Shown here piece by piece: positions 10,303-22,365 of a stretch of 64,000 nt of DNA (position 1 is its first letter; every line of letters starts with the position of its first letter). The stretch spans positions 11,160,001 through 11,224,000 of the forward strand of contig NW_027478158.1 of NCBI RefSeq assembly GCF_051020975.1, read 5' to 3'. The notes below the pieces were generated by a model. The model did no database searches and was not told the origin of the DNA. It saw nothing but the letters and a program-made list of their open reading frames with translations. Source of the DNA: Osmia lignaria lignaria. Lineage: Eukaryota; Arthropoda; Insecta; Hymenoptera; Megachilidae. The translations under genes were made by a program, and so were the position numbers.

Positions 10303-13300
10303 TAGCTCGCTTTGTTTCCGAGATATTTGCAGATTTATCTGAAGGGAAGGGGCCTAACGGACATATTTCGAGATATTTCTTCTTCTTGTTGGTCTTCTTC
10401 TGCACAGCTAAGCTGGAAGTGGCATTTGCAGGTCGCAATAGTGCAGAGTTATCTCAAAGAAAGGGGCCACGGTGTTTCTGTATCTCTATTATGTTGGTGC
10501 GGCTTCGGAACTTTTAAATATCTTGATATATCTCGAGAACTACGCATCTGATCAAAAAATATCGTACTACATAAAAAGTAGGAAACTTAATTCTCTACAA
10601 GAAAGGTCTCTAAACATTTTGCCATAGCTCGCTTCGTTTCCGAGATATTTGCAGATTTATCTCAAGGGAAGGGGCCTGACGGACATATTTCGAGATATTT
10701 CTTCTTCTTGTTGTTCTTCTTCTGCACAGCTAAACTGGAAGTGGCATTTGCAGCTCGCAATAGTGCAGAGTTATCTCGAAGAGAGGGGCCACGGTGTTTC
10801 TGTATCTCTATTATGTTGGTGCGGCTTCGGAACTTTTAAATATCTTGATATATCTCGAGAACTACGCATTTGATCAAAAAATATCATAGAAGATAAAAAG
10901 TAGGAAACTTAATTCTCTACAAAAAAGGTCTCTTAACATTTCGCCATAGCTCGCTTCGTTTCCGAGATATTTGCAGATTTATCTCAAGGGAAGGGGCCTG
11001 ACGGACATATTTCGAGATATTTCTTCTTCTTGTTGTTCTTCTTCTGCACAGCTGAGCTGGAAGTGGCATTTGCAGGTCGCAATAGTGCAGAGTTATCTCA
11101 AAGAAAGTGGCCACGGTGTTTCTGTATCTCTATTATGTTGGTGCGGCTTCGGAACTTTTAAATATCTTGATATATCTCGAGAACTACGCATCTGATCAAA
11201 AAATATCATAGAACGTAAAAAGTAGGAAACTTAATTCTCTACAAAAAGGGTCTCTTAACATTTTGCCATAGCTCGCTTCGTTTCCGAGATATTTGCAGAT
11301 TTATCTCAAGGGAAGGGGCCTGACGGACATATTTCGAGATATTTCTTCTTCTTGTTGTTCTTCTTCTGCACAGCTAAGCTGGAAGTGGCATTTGCGGCTC
11401 GCAATAGTGCAGAGTTATCTCAAAGAAAGGGGCCACGGTGTTTCTGTATCTCTATTATGTTGGTGCGGCTTCGGAACTTTTAAATATCTTGATATATCTC
11501 GAGAACTACGCATCTGATCAGAAAATATCATACTACATAAAAAGTAGGAAACTTAATTCTCTACAAGAAAGGTCTCTAAACATTTTGCCATAGCTCGCTT
11601 CGTTTCCGAGATATTTGCAGATTTATCTCAAGGGAAGGGGCCTGACGGACATATTTCGAGATAGTTCTTCTTCTTGTTGTTCTTCTTCTGCACAGCTAAG
11701 CTGGAAGTGGCATTTGCAGCTCGCAATAGTGCAGAGTTATCTCAAAGAAAGGGGCCACGGTGTTTCTGTATCTCTATTATCTTGGTGCGGCTTCGGAACT
11801 TTTAAATATCTTGATATATCTCGAGAACTACGCATCTGATCAAAAAATATCATAGAACATAAAAAGTAGGAAACTTAATTCTCTACAAAAAAGGTCTCTT
11901 AACATTTTGCCATAGCTCGCTTCGTTTCCGAGATATTTGCAGATTTATCTCAAGGGAAGGGGCCTGACGGACATATTTCGAGATATTTCTTCTTCTTGTT
12001 GTTCTTCTTCTGCACAGCTGAGCTGGAAGTGGCATTTGCAGGTCGCAATAGTGCAGAGTTATCTCAAAGAAAGGGGCCACGGTGTTTCTGTATCTCTATT
12101 ATGTTGGTGCGGCTTCGGAACTTTTAAATATCTCGATATATCTTGAAAACTACGCTTCTGATCAAAAAATATCATAGAACGTAAATTGTAGGAAACATTA
12201 TTCTCTACAAAAAAGGTCTCTTAACATTTTGCCATAGCTCGCTTCGTTTCCGAGATATTTGCAGATTTATCTCAAGGGAAGGGGCCTGACGGACATATTT
12301 CGAGATATTTCTTCTTGTTGTTGTTCTTCTTCTGCACAGCTAAGCTGGAAGTGGCATTTGCAGCGCGCAATAGTGCAGAGTTATCTCAAAGAAAGGGGCC
12401 ACGGTGTTTCTGTATCTCTATTATGTTGGTGCGGCTTCGGAACTTTTAAATATCTTGATATATCTCGAGAACTACGCATCTGATCAAAAAATATCATACT
12501 ACATAAAAAGTAGGAAACTTAATTCTCTACAAGAAAGGTCTCTAAACATTTTGCCATGGCTCGCTTCGTTTCCGAGATATTTGCAGATTTATCTCAAGGG
12601 AAGGGGCCTGACGGACATATTTCGAGATATTTCTTCTTCTTGTTGTTCTTCTTCTGCACAGCTAAGCTGGAAGTGGCATTTGCAGCTCGCAATAGTGCAG
12701 AGTTATCTCAAAGAGAGGGGCCAAGGTGTTTCTGTATCTCTATTATGTTGGTGCGGCTTCGGAACTTTTAAATATCTTGATATATCTCGAGAACTACGCA
12801 TTTGATCAAAAAATATCATAGAAGATAAAAAGTAGGAAACTTAATTCTCTACAAAAAAGGTCTCTTAACATTTCGCCATAGCTCGCTTCGTTTCCGAGAT
12901 ATTTGCAGATTTATCTCAAGGGAAGGGGCCTGACGGACATATTTCGAGATATTTCTTCTTCTTGTTGTTCTTCTTCTGCACAGCTGAGCTGGAAGTGGCA
13001 TTTGCAGGTCGCAATAGTGCAGAGTTATCTCAAAGAAAGTGGCCACGGTGATTCTGTATCTCTATTATGTTGGTGCGGCTTCGGAACTTTTAAATATCTT
13101 GATATATCTCGAGAACTACGCATCTGATCAAAAAATATCATAGAACGTAAAAAGTAGGAAACTTAATTCTCTACAAAAAAGGTCTCTTAACATTTTGCCA
13201 TAGCTCGCTTCGTTTCCGAGATATTTGCAGATTTATCTCAAGGGAAGGGGCCTGACGGACATATTTCGAGATATTTCTTCTTCTTGTTGTTCTTCTTCTG

Positions 13301-15132
13301 CACAGCTGAGCTGGAAGTGGCATTTGCAGGTCGCAATAGTGCAGAATTATCTCAAAGAAAGGGGCCACGGTGTTTCTGTATCTCTATTATGTTGGTGCGG
13401 CTTCGGAACTTTTAAATATCTTGATATATCTCGAGAACTACGCATCTGATCAAAAAATATCATACTACATAAAAAGTAGGAAACTTAATTCTCTACAAGA
13501 AAGGTCTCTAAACATTTTGCCATAGCTCGCTTCGTTTCCGAGATATTTGCAGATTTATCTCAAGGGAAGGGGCCTGACGGACATATTTCGAGATATTTCT
13601 TCTTCTTGTTGTTCTTCTTCTGCACAGCTAAGCTGGAAGTGGCATTTGCAGCTCGCAATAGTGCAGAGTTATCTCAAAGAGAGGGGCCACGGTGTTTCTG
13701 TATCTCTATTATGTTGGTGCGGCTTCGGAACTTTTAAATATCTTGATATATCTCGAGAACTACGCATCTGATCAAAAAATATCATAGAAGATAAAAAGTA
13801 GGAAACTTAATTCTCTACAAAAAAGGTCTCTTAACATTTCGCCATAGCTCGCTTCGTTTCCGAGATATTTGCAGATTTATCTCAAGGGAAGGGGCCTGAC
13901 GGACATATTTCGAGATATTTCTTCTTCTTGTTGTTCTTCTTCTGCACAGCTGAGCTGGAAGTGGCATTTGCAGGTCGCAATAGTGCAGAGTTATCTCAAA
14001 GAAAGTGGCCACGGTGTTTCTGTATCTCTATTATGTTGGTGCGGCTTCGGAACTTTTAAATATCTTGATATATCTCGAGAACTACGCATCTGATCAAAAA
14101 ATATCATAAAACGTAAAAAGTAGGAAACTTAATTCTCTACAAAAAAGGTCTCTTAACATTTTGCCATAGCTCGCTTCGTTTCCGAGATATTTGCAGATTT
14201 ATCTCAAGGGAAGGGGCCTGACGGACATATTTCGAGATATTTCTTCTTCTTGTTGTTCTTCTTCTGCACAGCTGAGCTGGAAGTGGCATTTGCAGGTCGC
14301 AATAGTGCAGAATTATCTCAAAGAAAGGGGCCACGGTGTTTCTGTATCTCTATTATGTTGGTGCGGCTTCGGAACTTTTAAATATCTCGATATATCTCGA
14401 AAACTACGCTTCTGATCAAAAAATATCATAGAACGTAAATTGTAGGAAACATTATTCTCTACAAAAAAGGTCCCTTAACATTTTGCCATAGCTCGCTTGG
14501 TTTCCGAGATATTTGCAGATTTATCTCAAGGGAAGGGTCCTGATGGACATATTTCGAGATATTTCTTCTTCTTGTTGTTCTTCTTCTGCACAGCTAAGCT
14601 GGAAGTGGCATTTGCAGCTCGCAATAGTGCAGAGTTATCTCAAAGAGAGGGGCCACGGTGTTTCTGTATCTCTATTATGTTGGTGCGGCTTCGGAACTTT
14701 TAAATATCTTGATATATCTCGAGAACTACGCATCTGATCAAAAAATATCATACTACATAAAAAGTAGGATACTTAATTCTCTACAAGAAAGGTCTCTAAA
14801 TATTTTGCCATAGCTCGCTTCGTTTCCGAGATATTTGCAGATTTATCTCAAGGGAAGGGGCCTGACGGACATATTTCGAGATATTTCTTCTTCTTGTTGT
14901 TCTTCTTCTGCACAGCTGAGCTGGAAGTGGCATTTGCAGGTCGCAATAGTGCAGAGTTATCTCAAAGAAAGGGGCCACGGTGTTTCTGTATCTCTATTAT
15001 GTTGGTGCGGCTTCGGAACTTTTAAATATCTCGATATATCTCGAAAACTACGCTTCTGATCAAAAACTATCATAGAACATAAATTGTAGGAAACTTAATT
15101 CTCTACAAAAAAGGTCTCTTAACATTTTGCCA
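10303..15132 (+). repeat. Array zone 3: 3-unit higher-order repeat (966 bp) and relatives
   Basis: The pair formed by a unit ending in AGAAGATAAAAAG with CATTTCGCC, followed by a unit with GCTGAGCTGG, TTTGCAGGTCGC and AAAGTGGCCACGG, occurs near 10625, 12557 and 13523, at spacings of 1,932 and 966 bp. A third type with GTGCAGAATTATC follows at 13201 and 14167. GCTGAGCTGG removes a stop on the minus strand and creates short antisense frames, which I regard as accidental. Near 12557 the usual TAG at the unit start is TGG. The unit near 14489 shares AAGGGTCCTGATGG and the preceding AACATTATTCTC with the unit near 9337. Confidence 0.75.
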
Positions 15133-17779
15133 TAGCTCTCTTCGTTTCCGAGATATTTGCAGATTTATCTCAAGGGAAGGGGCCTGACGGACATATTTCG
15201 AGATATTTCTTCTTCTTGTTGTTCTTCTTCTGCACAGCTAAGCTGGAAGTGGCATTTGCAGCTCGCAATAGTGCAGAGTTATCTCAAAGAAAGGGGCCAC
15301 GGTGTTTCTGTATCTCTATTATGTTGGTGCGGCTTCGGAACTTTTAAATATCTTGATATATCTCGAGAACTACGCATCTGATCAAAAAATATCATAGAAC
15401 ATAAAAAGTACGAAACTTAATTCTCTACAAAAAAGGTCTCTCAACATTTTGCCATAGCTCGCTTCGTTTCCGAGATATTTGCAGATTTATCTCAAGGGAA
15501 GGGGCCTGACGGACATATTTCGAGATATTTCTTCTTCTTGTTGTTCTTCTTCTGCACAGCTAAGCTGGAAGTGGCATTTGCGGCTCGCACTAGTGCAGAG
15601 TTATCTCAAAGAAAGGGGCCACGGTGTTTCTGTATCTCTGTTATGTTGGTGCGGCTTCGGAACTTTTAAATATCTCGATATATCTCGAAAACTACGCTTC
15701 TGATCAAAAAATATCATAGAACATAAATTGTAGGAAACATAATTCTCTACAAAAAAGGTCTCTTAACATTTTGCCATAGCTCGCTTCGTTTCCGAGATAT
15801 TTGCAGATATATCTCAAGGGAAGGGGCCTGACGGACATATTTCGAGATATTTCTTCTTCTTGTTGTTCTTCCTCTGCACAGCTAAGCTGGAAGTGGCATT
15901 TGCGGCTCGCACTAGTGCAGAGTTATCTCAAAGAAAGGGGCCACGGTGTTTCTGTATCCCTATTATGTTGGTGCGGCTTCGGAACTTTTAAATATCTCGA
16001 TATATCTCGAAAACTACGCTTCTGATCAAAAACTATCATAGAACATAAATTGTAGGAAACTTAATTCTCTACAAAAAAGGTCTCTTAACATTTTGCCATA
16101 GCTCTCTTCGTTTCCGAGATATTTGCAGATTTATCTCAAGGGAAGGGGCCTGACGGACATATTTCGAGATATTTCTTCTTCTTGTTGTTCTTCTTCTGCA
16201 CAGCTAAGCTGGAAGTGGCATTTGCAGCTCGCAATAGTGCAGAGTTATCTCAAAGAAAGGGGCCACGGTGTTTCTGTATCTCTATTATGTTGGTGCGGCT
16301 TCGGAACTTTTAAATATCTTGATATATCTCGAGAACTACGCATCTGATCAAAAAATATCATAGAACATAAAAAGTAGGAAACTTAATTCTCTACAAAAAA
16401 GGTCTCTTAACATTTTGCCATAGCTCGCTTCGTTTCCGAGATATTTGCAGATTTATCTCAAGGGAAGGGGCCTGACGGACATATTTCGAGATATTTCTTC
16501 TTCTTGTTGTTCTTCCTCTGCACAGCTAAGCTGGAAGTGGCATTTGCGGCTCGCACTAGTGCAGAGTTATCTCAAAGAAAGGGGCCACGGTGTTTCTGTA
16601 TCTCTATTATGTTGGTGCGGCTTCGGAACTTTTAAATATCTCGATATATCTCGAAAACTACGCTTCTGATCAAAAAATATCGTTGAACATAAATTGTAGG
16701 AAACATAATTCTCTACAAAAAAGGTCTCTTAACATTTTGCCATAGCTCGCTTCGTTTCCGAGATATTTGCAGATATATCTCAAGGGAAGGGGCCTGACGG
16801 ACATATTTCGAGATATTTCTTCTTCTTGTTGTTCTTCTTCTGCACAGCTAAGCTGGAAGTGGCATTTGCGGCTCGCACTAGTGCAGAGTTATCTCAAAGA
16901 AAGGGGCCACGGTGTTTCTGTATCCCTATTATGTTGGTGCGGCTTCGGAACTTTTAAATATCTCGATATATCTCGAAAACTACGCTTCTCATCAAAAAAT
17001 ATCATAGAACATAAATTGTAGGAAACTTAATTCTCTACAAAAAAGGTCTCTTAACATTTTGCCATAGCTCTCTTCGTTTCCGAGATATTTGCAGATTTAT
17101 CTCAAGGGAAGGGGCCTGACGGACATATTTCGAGATATTTCTTCTTCTTGTTGTTCTACTTCTGCACAGCTAAGCTGGAAGTGGCATTTGCGGCTCGCAC
17201 TAGTGCAGAGTTATCTCAAAGAAAGGGGCCACGGTGTTTCTGTATCTCTATTATGTTGGTGCGGCTTCGGAACTTTTAAATATCTCGATATATCTCGAAA
17301 ACTACGCTTCTGATCAAAAACTATCATAGAACATAAATTGTAGGAAACTTAATTCTCTACAAAAAAGGTCTCTTAACATTTTGCCATAGCTCTCTTCGTT
17401 TCCGAGATATTTGCAGATTTATCTCAAGGGAAGGGGCCTGACGGACATATTTCGAGATATTTCTTCTTCTTGTTGTTCTTCCTCTGCACAGCTAAGCTGG
17501 AAGTGGCATTTGCGGCTCGCACTAGTGCAGAGTTATCTCAAAGAAAGGGGCCACGGTGTTTCTGTATCTCTATTATGTTGGTGCGGCTTCGGAACTTTTA
17601 AATATCTCGATATATCTCGAAAACTACGCTTCTGATCAAAAAATATCGTAGAACATAAATTGTAGGAAACATAATTCTCTACAAAAAAGGTCTCTTAACA
17701 TTTTGCCATAGCTCGCTTCGTTTCCGAGATATTTGCAGATATATCTCAAGGGAAGGGGCCTGACGGACATATTTCGAGA
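15133..17779 (+). repeat. Array zone 4: 3-unit pattern of GCGGCTCGCACTAG units
   Basis: Units at about 15133, 16099 and 17065 start with TAGCTCTCTTCG and are followed by two units of the GCGGCTCGCACTAG type with AAATTG tails. CAAAAACTATC marks units near 14811, 15777 and 17065. CGCTTCTCATC, which removes the usual TGATC, marks units near 16743 and 17709. The spacing of these markers is mostly 966 bp. Units here are more alike than in zones 1 to 3. Confidence 0.7.
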
Positions 17780-20033
17780 TATTTCTTCTTCTTGTTGTTC
17801 TTCTTCTGCACAGCTAAGCTGGAAGTGGCATTTGCGGCTCGCACTAGTGCAGAGTTATCTCAAAGAAAGGGGCCACGGTGTTTCTGTATCCCTATTATGT
17901 TGGTGCGGCTTCGGAACTTTTAAATATCTCGATATATCTCGAAAACTACGCTTCTCATCAAAAAATATCATAGAACATAAATTGTAGGAAACTTAATTCT
18001 CTACAAAAAAGGTCTCTTAACATTTTGCCATAGCTCTCTTCGTTTCCGAGATATTTGCAGATTTATCTCAAGGGAAGGGGCCTGACGGACATATTTCGAG
18101 ATATTTCTTCTTCTTGTTGTTCTTCTTCTGCACAGCTAAGCTGGAAGTGGCATTTGCAGCTCGCAATAGTGCAGAGTTATCTCAAAGAAAGGGGCCACGG
18201 TGTTTCTGTATCTCTATTATGTTGGTGCGGCTTCGGAACTTTTAAATATCTTGATATATCTCGAGAACTACGCATCTGATCAAAAAATATCATAGAACAT
18301 AAATTGTAGGAAACTTAATTCTCTACAAAAAAGGTCTCTTAACATTTTGCCATAGCTCTCTTCGTTTCCGAGATGTGTGCAGATTTATCTCAAGGGAAGG
18401 GGCCTGACGGACATATTTCGAGATATTTCTTCTTCTTGTTGTTCTTCTTCTGCACAGCTAAGCTGGAAGTGGCATTTGCGGCTCGCACTAGTGCAGAGTT
18501 ATCTCAAAGAAAGGGACCACGGTGTTTCTGTATCCCTATTATGTTGGTGCGGCTTCGGAACTTTTAAATATCTCGATATATCTCGAAAACTACGCTTCTG
18601 ATCAAAAAATATCATAGAACATAAATTGTAGGAAACATAATTCTCTATAAAAAACGTCTCTTAACATTTTGCCATAGCTCGCTTCGTTTCCGAGATATTT
18701 GCAGATTCAGCTCAAAGGAACTGGCCTGACGGACATATTTCGAGATATTTCTTCTTCTTGTTGTTCTTCCTCTGCACAGCTAAGCTGGAAGTGGCATTTG
18801 CAGCTCGCAATAGTGCAGAGTTATCTCAAAGAAAGGGGCCACGGTGTTTCTGTATCTCTATTATGTTGGTGCGGGTTCGGAACTTTTAAATATCTTGATA
18901 TATCTCGAGAACTACGCATCTGATCAAAAAATATCATAGAACATAAAAAGTAGGAAACTTAATTCTCTACAAAAAAGGTCTCTTAACATTTTGCCATAGC
19001 TCGCTTCGTTTCCGAGATATTTGCAGATATATCTCAAGGGAAGGGGCCTGACGGACATATTTCGAGATATTTCTTCTTCTTGTTGTTCTTCTTCTGCACA
19101 GCTAAGCCGGAAGTGGCATTTGCGGCTCGCACTAGTGCAGAGTTATCTCAAAGAAAGGGGCCACGGTGTTTCTGTATCTCTATTATGTTGGTGCGGCTTC
19201 GGAACTTTTAAATATCTCGATACATCTCGAAAACTACGCTTCTGATCAAAAAATATCATAGAACCTAAATTGTAGGAAACATAATTCTCTACAAAAAAGG
19301 TCTCTTAACATTTTGCCATAGCTCGCTTCGTTTCCGAGATATTTGCAGATATATCTCAAGGGAAGGGGCCTGACGGACATATTTCGAGATATTTCTTCTT
19401 CTTGTTATTCTTCTTCTGCACAGCTAAGCTGGAAGTGGCATTTACAGCTCGCAATAGTGCAGAGTTATCTCAAAGAAAGGGGCCACGGTGTTTCTGTATC
19501 TCTATTATGTTGGTGCGGCTTCGGAACTTTTAAATATCTTGATATATCTCGAGAACTACGCATCTGATCAGAAAATATCATAGAACATAAAAAGTAGGAA
19601 ACTTAATTCTCTACAAAAAAGGTCTCTTAACATTTTGCCATAGCTCGCTTCGTTTCCGAGATATTTGCAGATTTATCTCAAGGGAAGGGGCCTGACGGAC
19701 ATATTTCGAGATATTTCTTCTTCTTGTTGTTCTTCTTCTGCACAGCTAAGCTGGAAGTGGCATTTGCGGCTCGCACCAGTGCAGAGTTATCTCAAAGAAA
19801 GGGGCCACGGTGTTTCTGTATCCCTATTATGTTGGTGCGGCTTCGGAACTTTTAAATATCTCGATATATCTCGAGAACTACGCTTCTGATCAAAAAATAT
19901 CATAGAACATAAATTGTAGGAAACGTAATTCTCTACAAAAAACGTCTCTTAACATTTTGCCATAGCTCGCTTCGTTTCCGAGATATTTGCAGATTCAGCT
20001 CAAAGGAACTGGCCTGACGGACATATTTCGAGA
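17780..20033 (+). repeat. 7-unit block, copy 1 (2,254 bp)
   Basis: Private markers in order: CGAGATGTGTGC, AAAGGGACCACGG, GTGCGGGTTCGG, GCTAAGCCGG, CGATACATCTCG with GAACCTAAATTG, CTTGTTATTC, TGATCAGAAAAT, CGCACCAGTGC and AAACGTAATTC. All recur exactly 2,254 bp downstream. Reading the copies line against line I saw no difference. The boundary is placed within a window of about 47 bp (see the chimeric unit at 19963). Confidence 0.88.
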
Positions 20034-20284
20034 TATTTCTTCTTCTTGTTGTTCTTCTTCTGCACAGCTAAGCTGGAAGTGGCATTTGCGGCTCGCACTA
20101 GTGCAGAGTTATCTCAAAGAAAGGGGCCACGGTGTTTCTGTATCCCTATTATGTTGGTGCGGCTTCGGAACTTTTAAATATCTCGATATATCTCGAAAAC
20201 TACGCTTCTCATCAAAAAATATCATAGAACATAAATTGTAGGAAACTTAATTCTCTACAAAAAAGGTCTCTTAACATTTTGCCA
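19963..20284 (+). repeat. Chimeric unit at the 7-unit block junction
   Basis: The left part has the divergent box CAGCTCAAAGGAACTGG, like the unit near 22217. From 20058 on it has TTCTTCTGC, GCGGCTCGCACTAG, TATCCC and CGCTTCTCATC, like the unit near 17709. The exchange therefore lies between 20011 and 20057. This is the expected product of unequal crossing-over between two units seven places apart in perfect register. Confidence 0.85.
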
Positions 20285-22287
20285 TAGCTCTCTTCGTTTC
20301 CGAGATATTTGCAGATTTATCTCAAGGGAAGGGGCCTGACGGACATATTTCGAGATATTTCTTCTTCTTGTTGTTCTTCTTCTGCACAGCTAAGCTGGAA
20401 GTGGCATTTGCAGCTCGCAATAGTGCAGAGTTATCTCAAAGAAAGGGGCCACGGTGTTTCTGTATCTCTATTATGTTGGTGCGGCTTCGGAACTTTTAAA
20501 TATCTTGATATATCTCGAGAACTACGCATCTGATCAAAAAATATCATAGAACATAAATTGTAGGAAACTTAATTCTCTACAAAAAAGGTCTCTTAACATT
20601 TTGCCATAGCTCTCTTCGTTTCCGAGATGTGTGCAGATTTATCTCAAGGGAAGGGGCCTGACGGACATATTTCGAGATATTTCTTCTTCTTGTTGTTCTT
20701 CTTCTGCACAGCTAAGCTGGAAGTGGCATTTGCGGCTCGCACTAGTGCAGAGTTATCTCAAAGAAAGGGACCACGGTGTTTCTGTATCCCTATTATGTTG
20801 GTGCGGCTTCGGAACTTTTAAATATCTCGATATATCTCGAAAACTACGCTTCTGATCAAAAAATATCATAGAACATAAATTGTAGGAAACATAATTCTCT
20901 ATAAAAAACGTCTCTTAACATTTTGCCATAGCTCGCTTCGTTTCCGAGATATTTGCAGATTCAGCTCAAAGGAACTGGCCTGACGGACATATTTCGAGAT
21001 ATTTCTTCTTCTTGTTGTTCTTCCTCTGCACAGCTAAGCTGGAAGTGGCATTTGCAGCTCGCAATAGTGCAGAGTTATCTCAAAGAAAGGGGCCACGGTG
21101 TTTCTGTATCTCTATTATGTTGGTGCGGGTTCGGAACTTTTAAATATCTTGATATATCTCGAGAACTACGCATCTGATCAAAAAATATCATAGAACATAA
21201 AAAGTAGGAAACTTAATTCTCTACAAAAAAGGTCTCTTAACATTTTGCCATAGCTCGCTTCGTTTCCGAGATATTTGCAGATATATCTCAAGGGAAGGGG
21301 CCTGACGGACATATTTCGAGATATTTCTTCTTCTTGTTGTTCTTCTTCTGCACAGCTAAGCCGGAAGTGGCATTTGCGGCTCGCACTAGTGCAGAGTTAT
21401 CTCAAAGAAAGGGGCCACGGTGTTTCTGTATCTCTATTATGTTGGTGCGGCTTCGGAACTTTTAAATATCTCGATACATCTCGAAAACTACGCTTCTGAT
21501 CAAAAAATATCATAGAACCTAAATTGTAGGAAACATAATTCTCTACAAAAAAGGTCTCTTAACATTTTGCCATAGCTCGCTTCGTTTCCGAGATATTTGC
21601 AGATATATCTCAAGGGAAGGGGCCTGACGGACATATTTCGAGATATTTCTTCTTCTTGTTATTCTTCTTCTGCACAGCTAAGCTGGAAGTGGCATTTACA
21701 GCTCGCAATAGTGCAGAGTTATCTCAAAGAAAGGGGCCACGGTGTTTCTGTATCTCTATTATGTTGGTGCGGCTTCGGAACTTTTAAATATCTTGATATA
21801 TCTCGAGAACTACGCATCTGATCAGAAAATATCATAGAACATAAAAAGTAGGAAACTTAATTCTCTACAAAAAAGGTCTCTTAACATTTTGCCATAGCTC
21901 GCTTCGTTTCCGAGATATTTGCAGATTTATCTCAAGGGAAGGGGCCTGACGGACATATTTCGAGATATTTCTTCTTCTTGTTGTTCTTCTTCTGCACAGC
22001 TAAGCTGGAAGTGGCATTTGCGGCTCGCACCAGTGCAGAGTTATCTCAAAGAAAGGGGCCACGGTGTTTCTGTATCCCTATTATGTTGGTGCGGCTTCGG
22101 AACTTTTAAATATCTCGATATATCTCGAGAACTACGCTTCTGATCAAAAAATATCATAGAACATAAATTGTAGGAAACGTAATTCTCTACAAAAAACGTC
22201 TCTTAACATTTTGCCATAGCTCGCTTCGTTTCCGAGATATTTGCAGATTCAGCTCAAAGGAACTGGCCTGACGGACATATTTCGAGA
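20034..22287 (+). repeat. 7-unit block, copy 2 (2,254 bp)
   Basis: Repeats the private marker series of the preceding block in the same order, including CGAGATGTGTGC near 20625, GCTAAGCCGG near 21360 and CGCACCAGTGC near 22026. The copy ends inside a divergent-box unit that then continues with GGGGTCACGG. Perfect identity by eye implies a very recent tandem duplication, or an assembly artefact. Confidence 0.88.
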
Positions 22288-22365
22288 TATTTCTTCTTCT
22301 TGTTGTTCTTCCTCTGCACAGCTAAGCTGGAAGTGGCATTTGCAGCTCGCAATAGTGCAGAGTTA

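Noticed and set aside
12404..12805. A 133-codon plus-strand frame spanning two units
   Set aside because: It exists because the TAG at a unit start became TGG near 12557 and joins two ordinary repeat units. No start signal or family resemblance.
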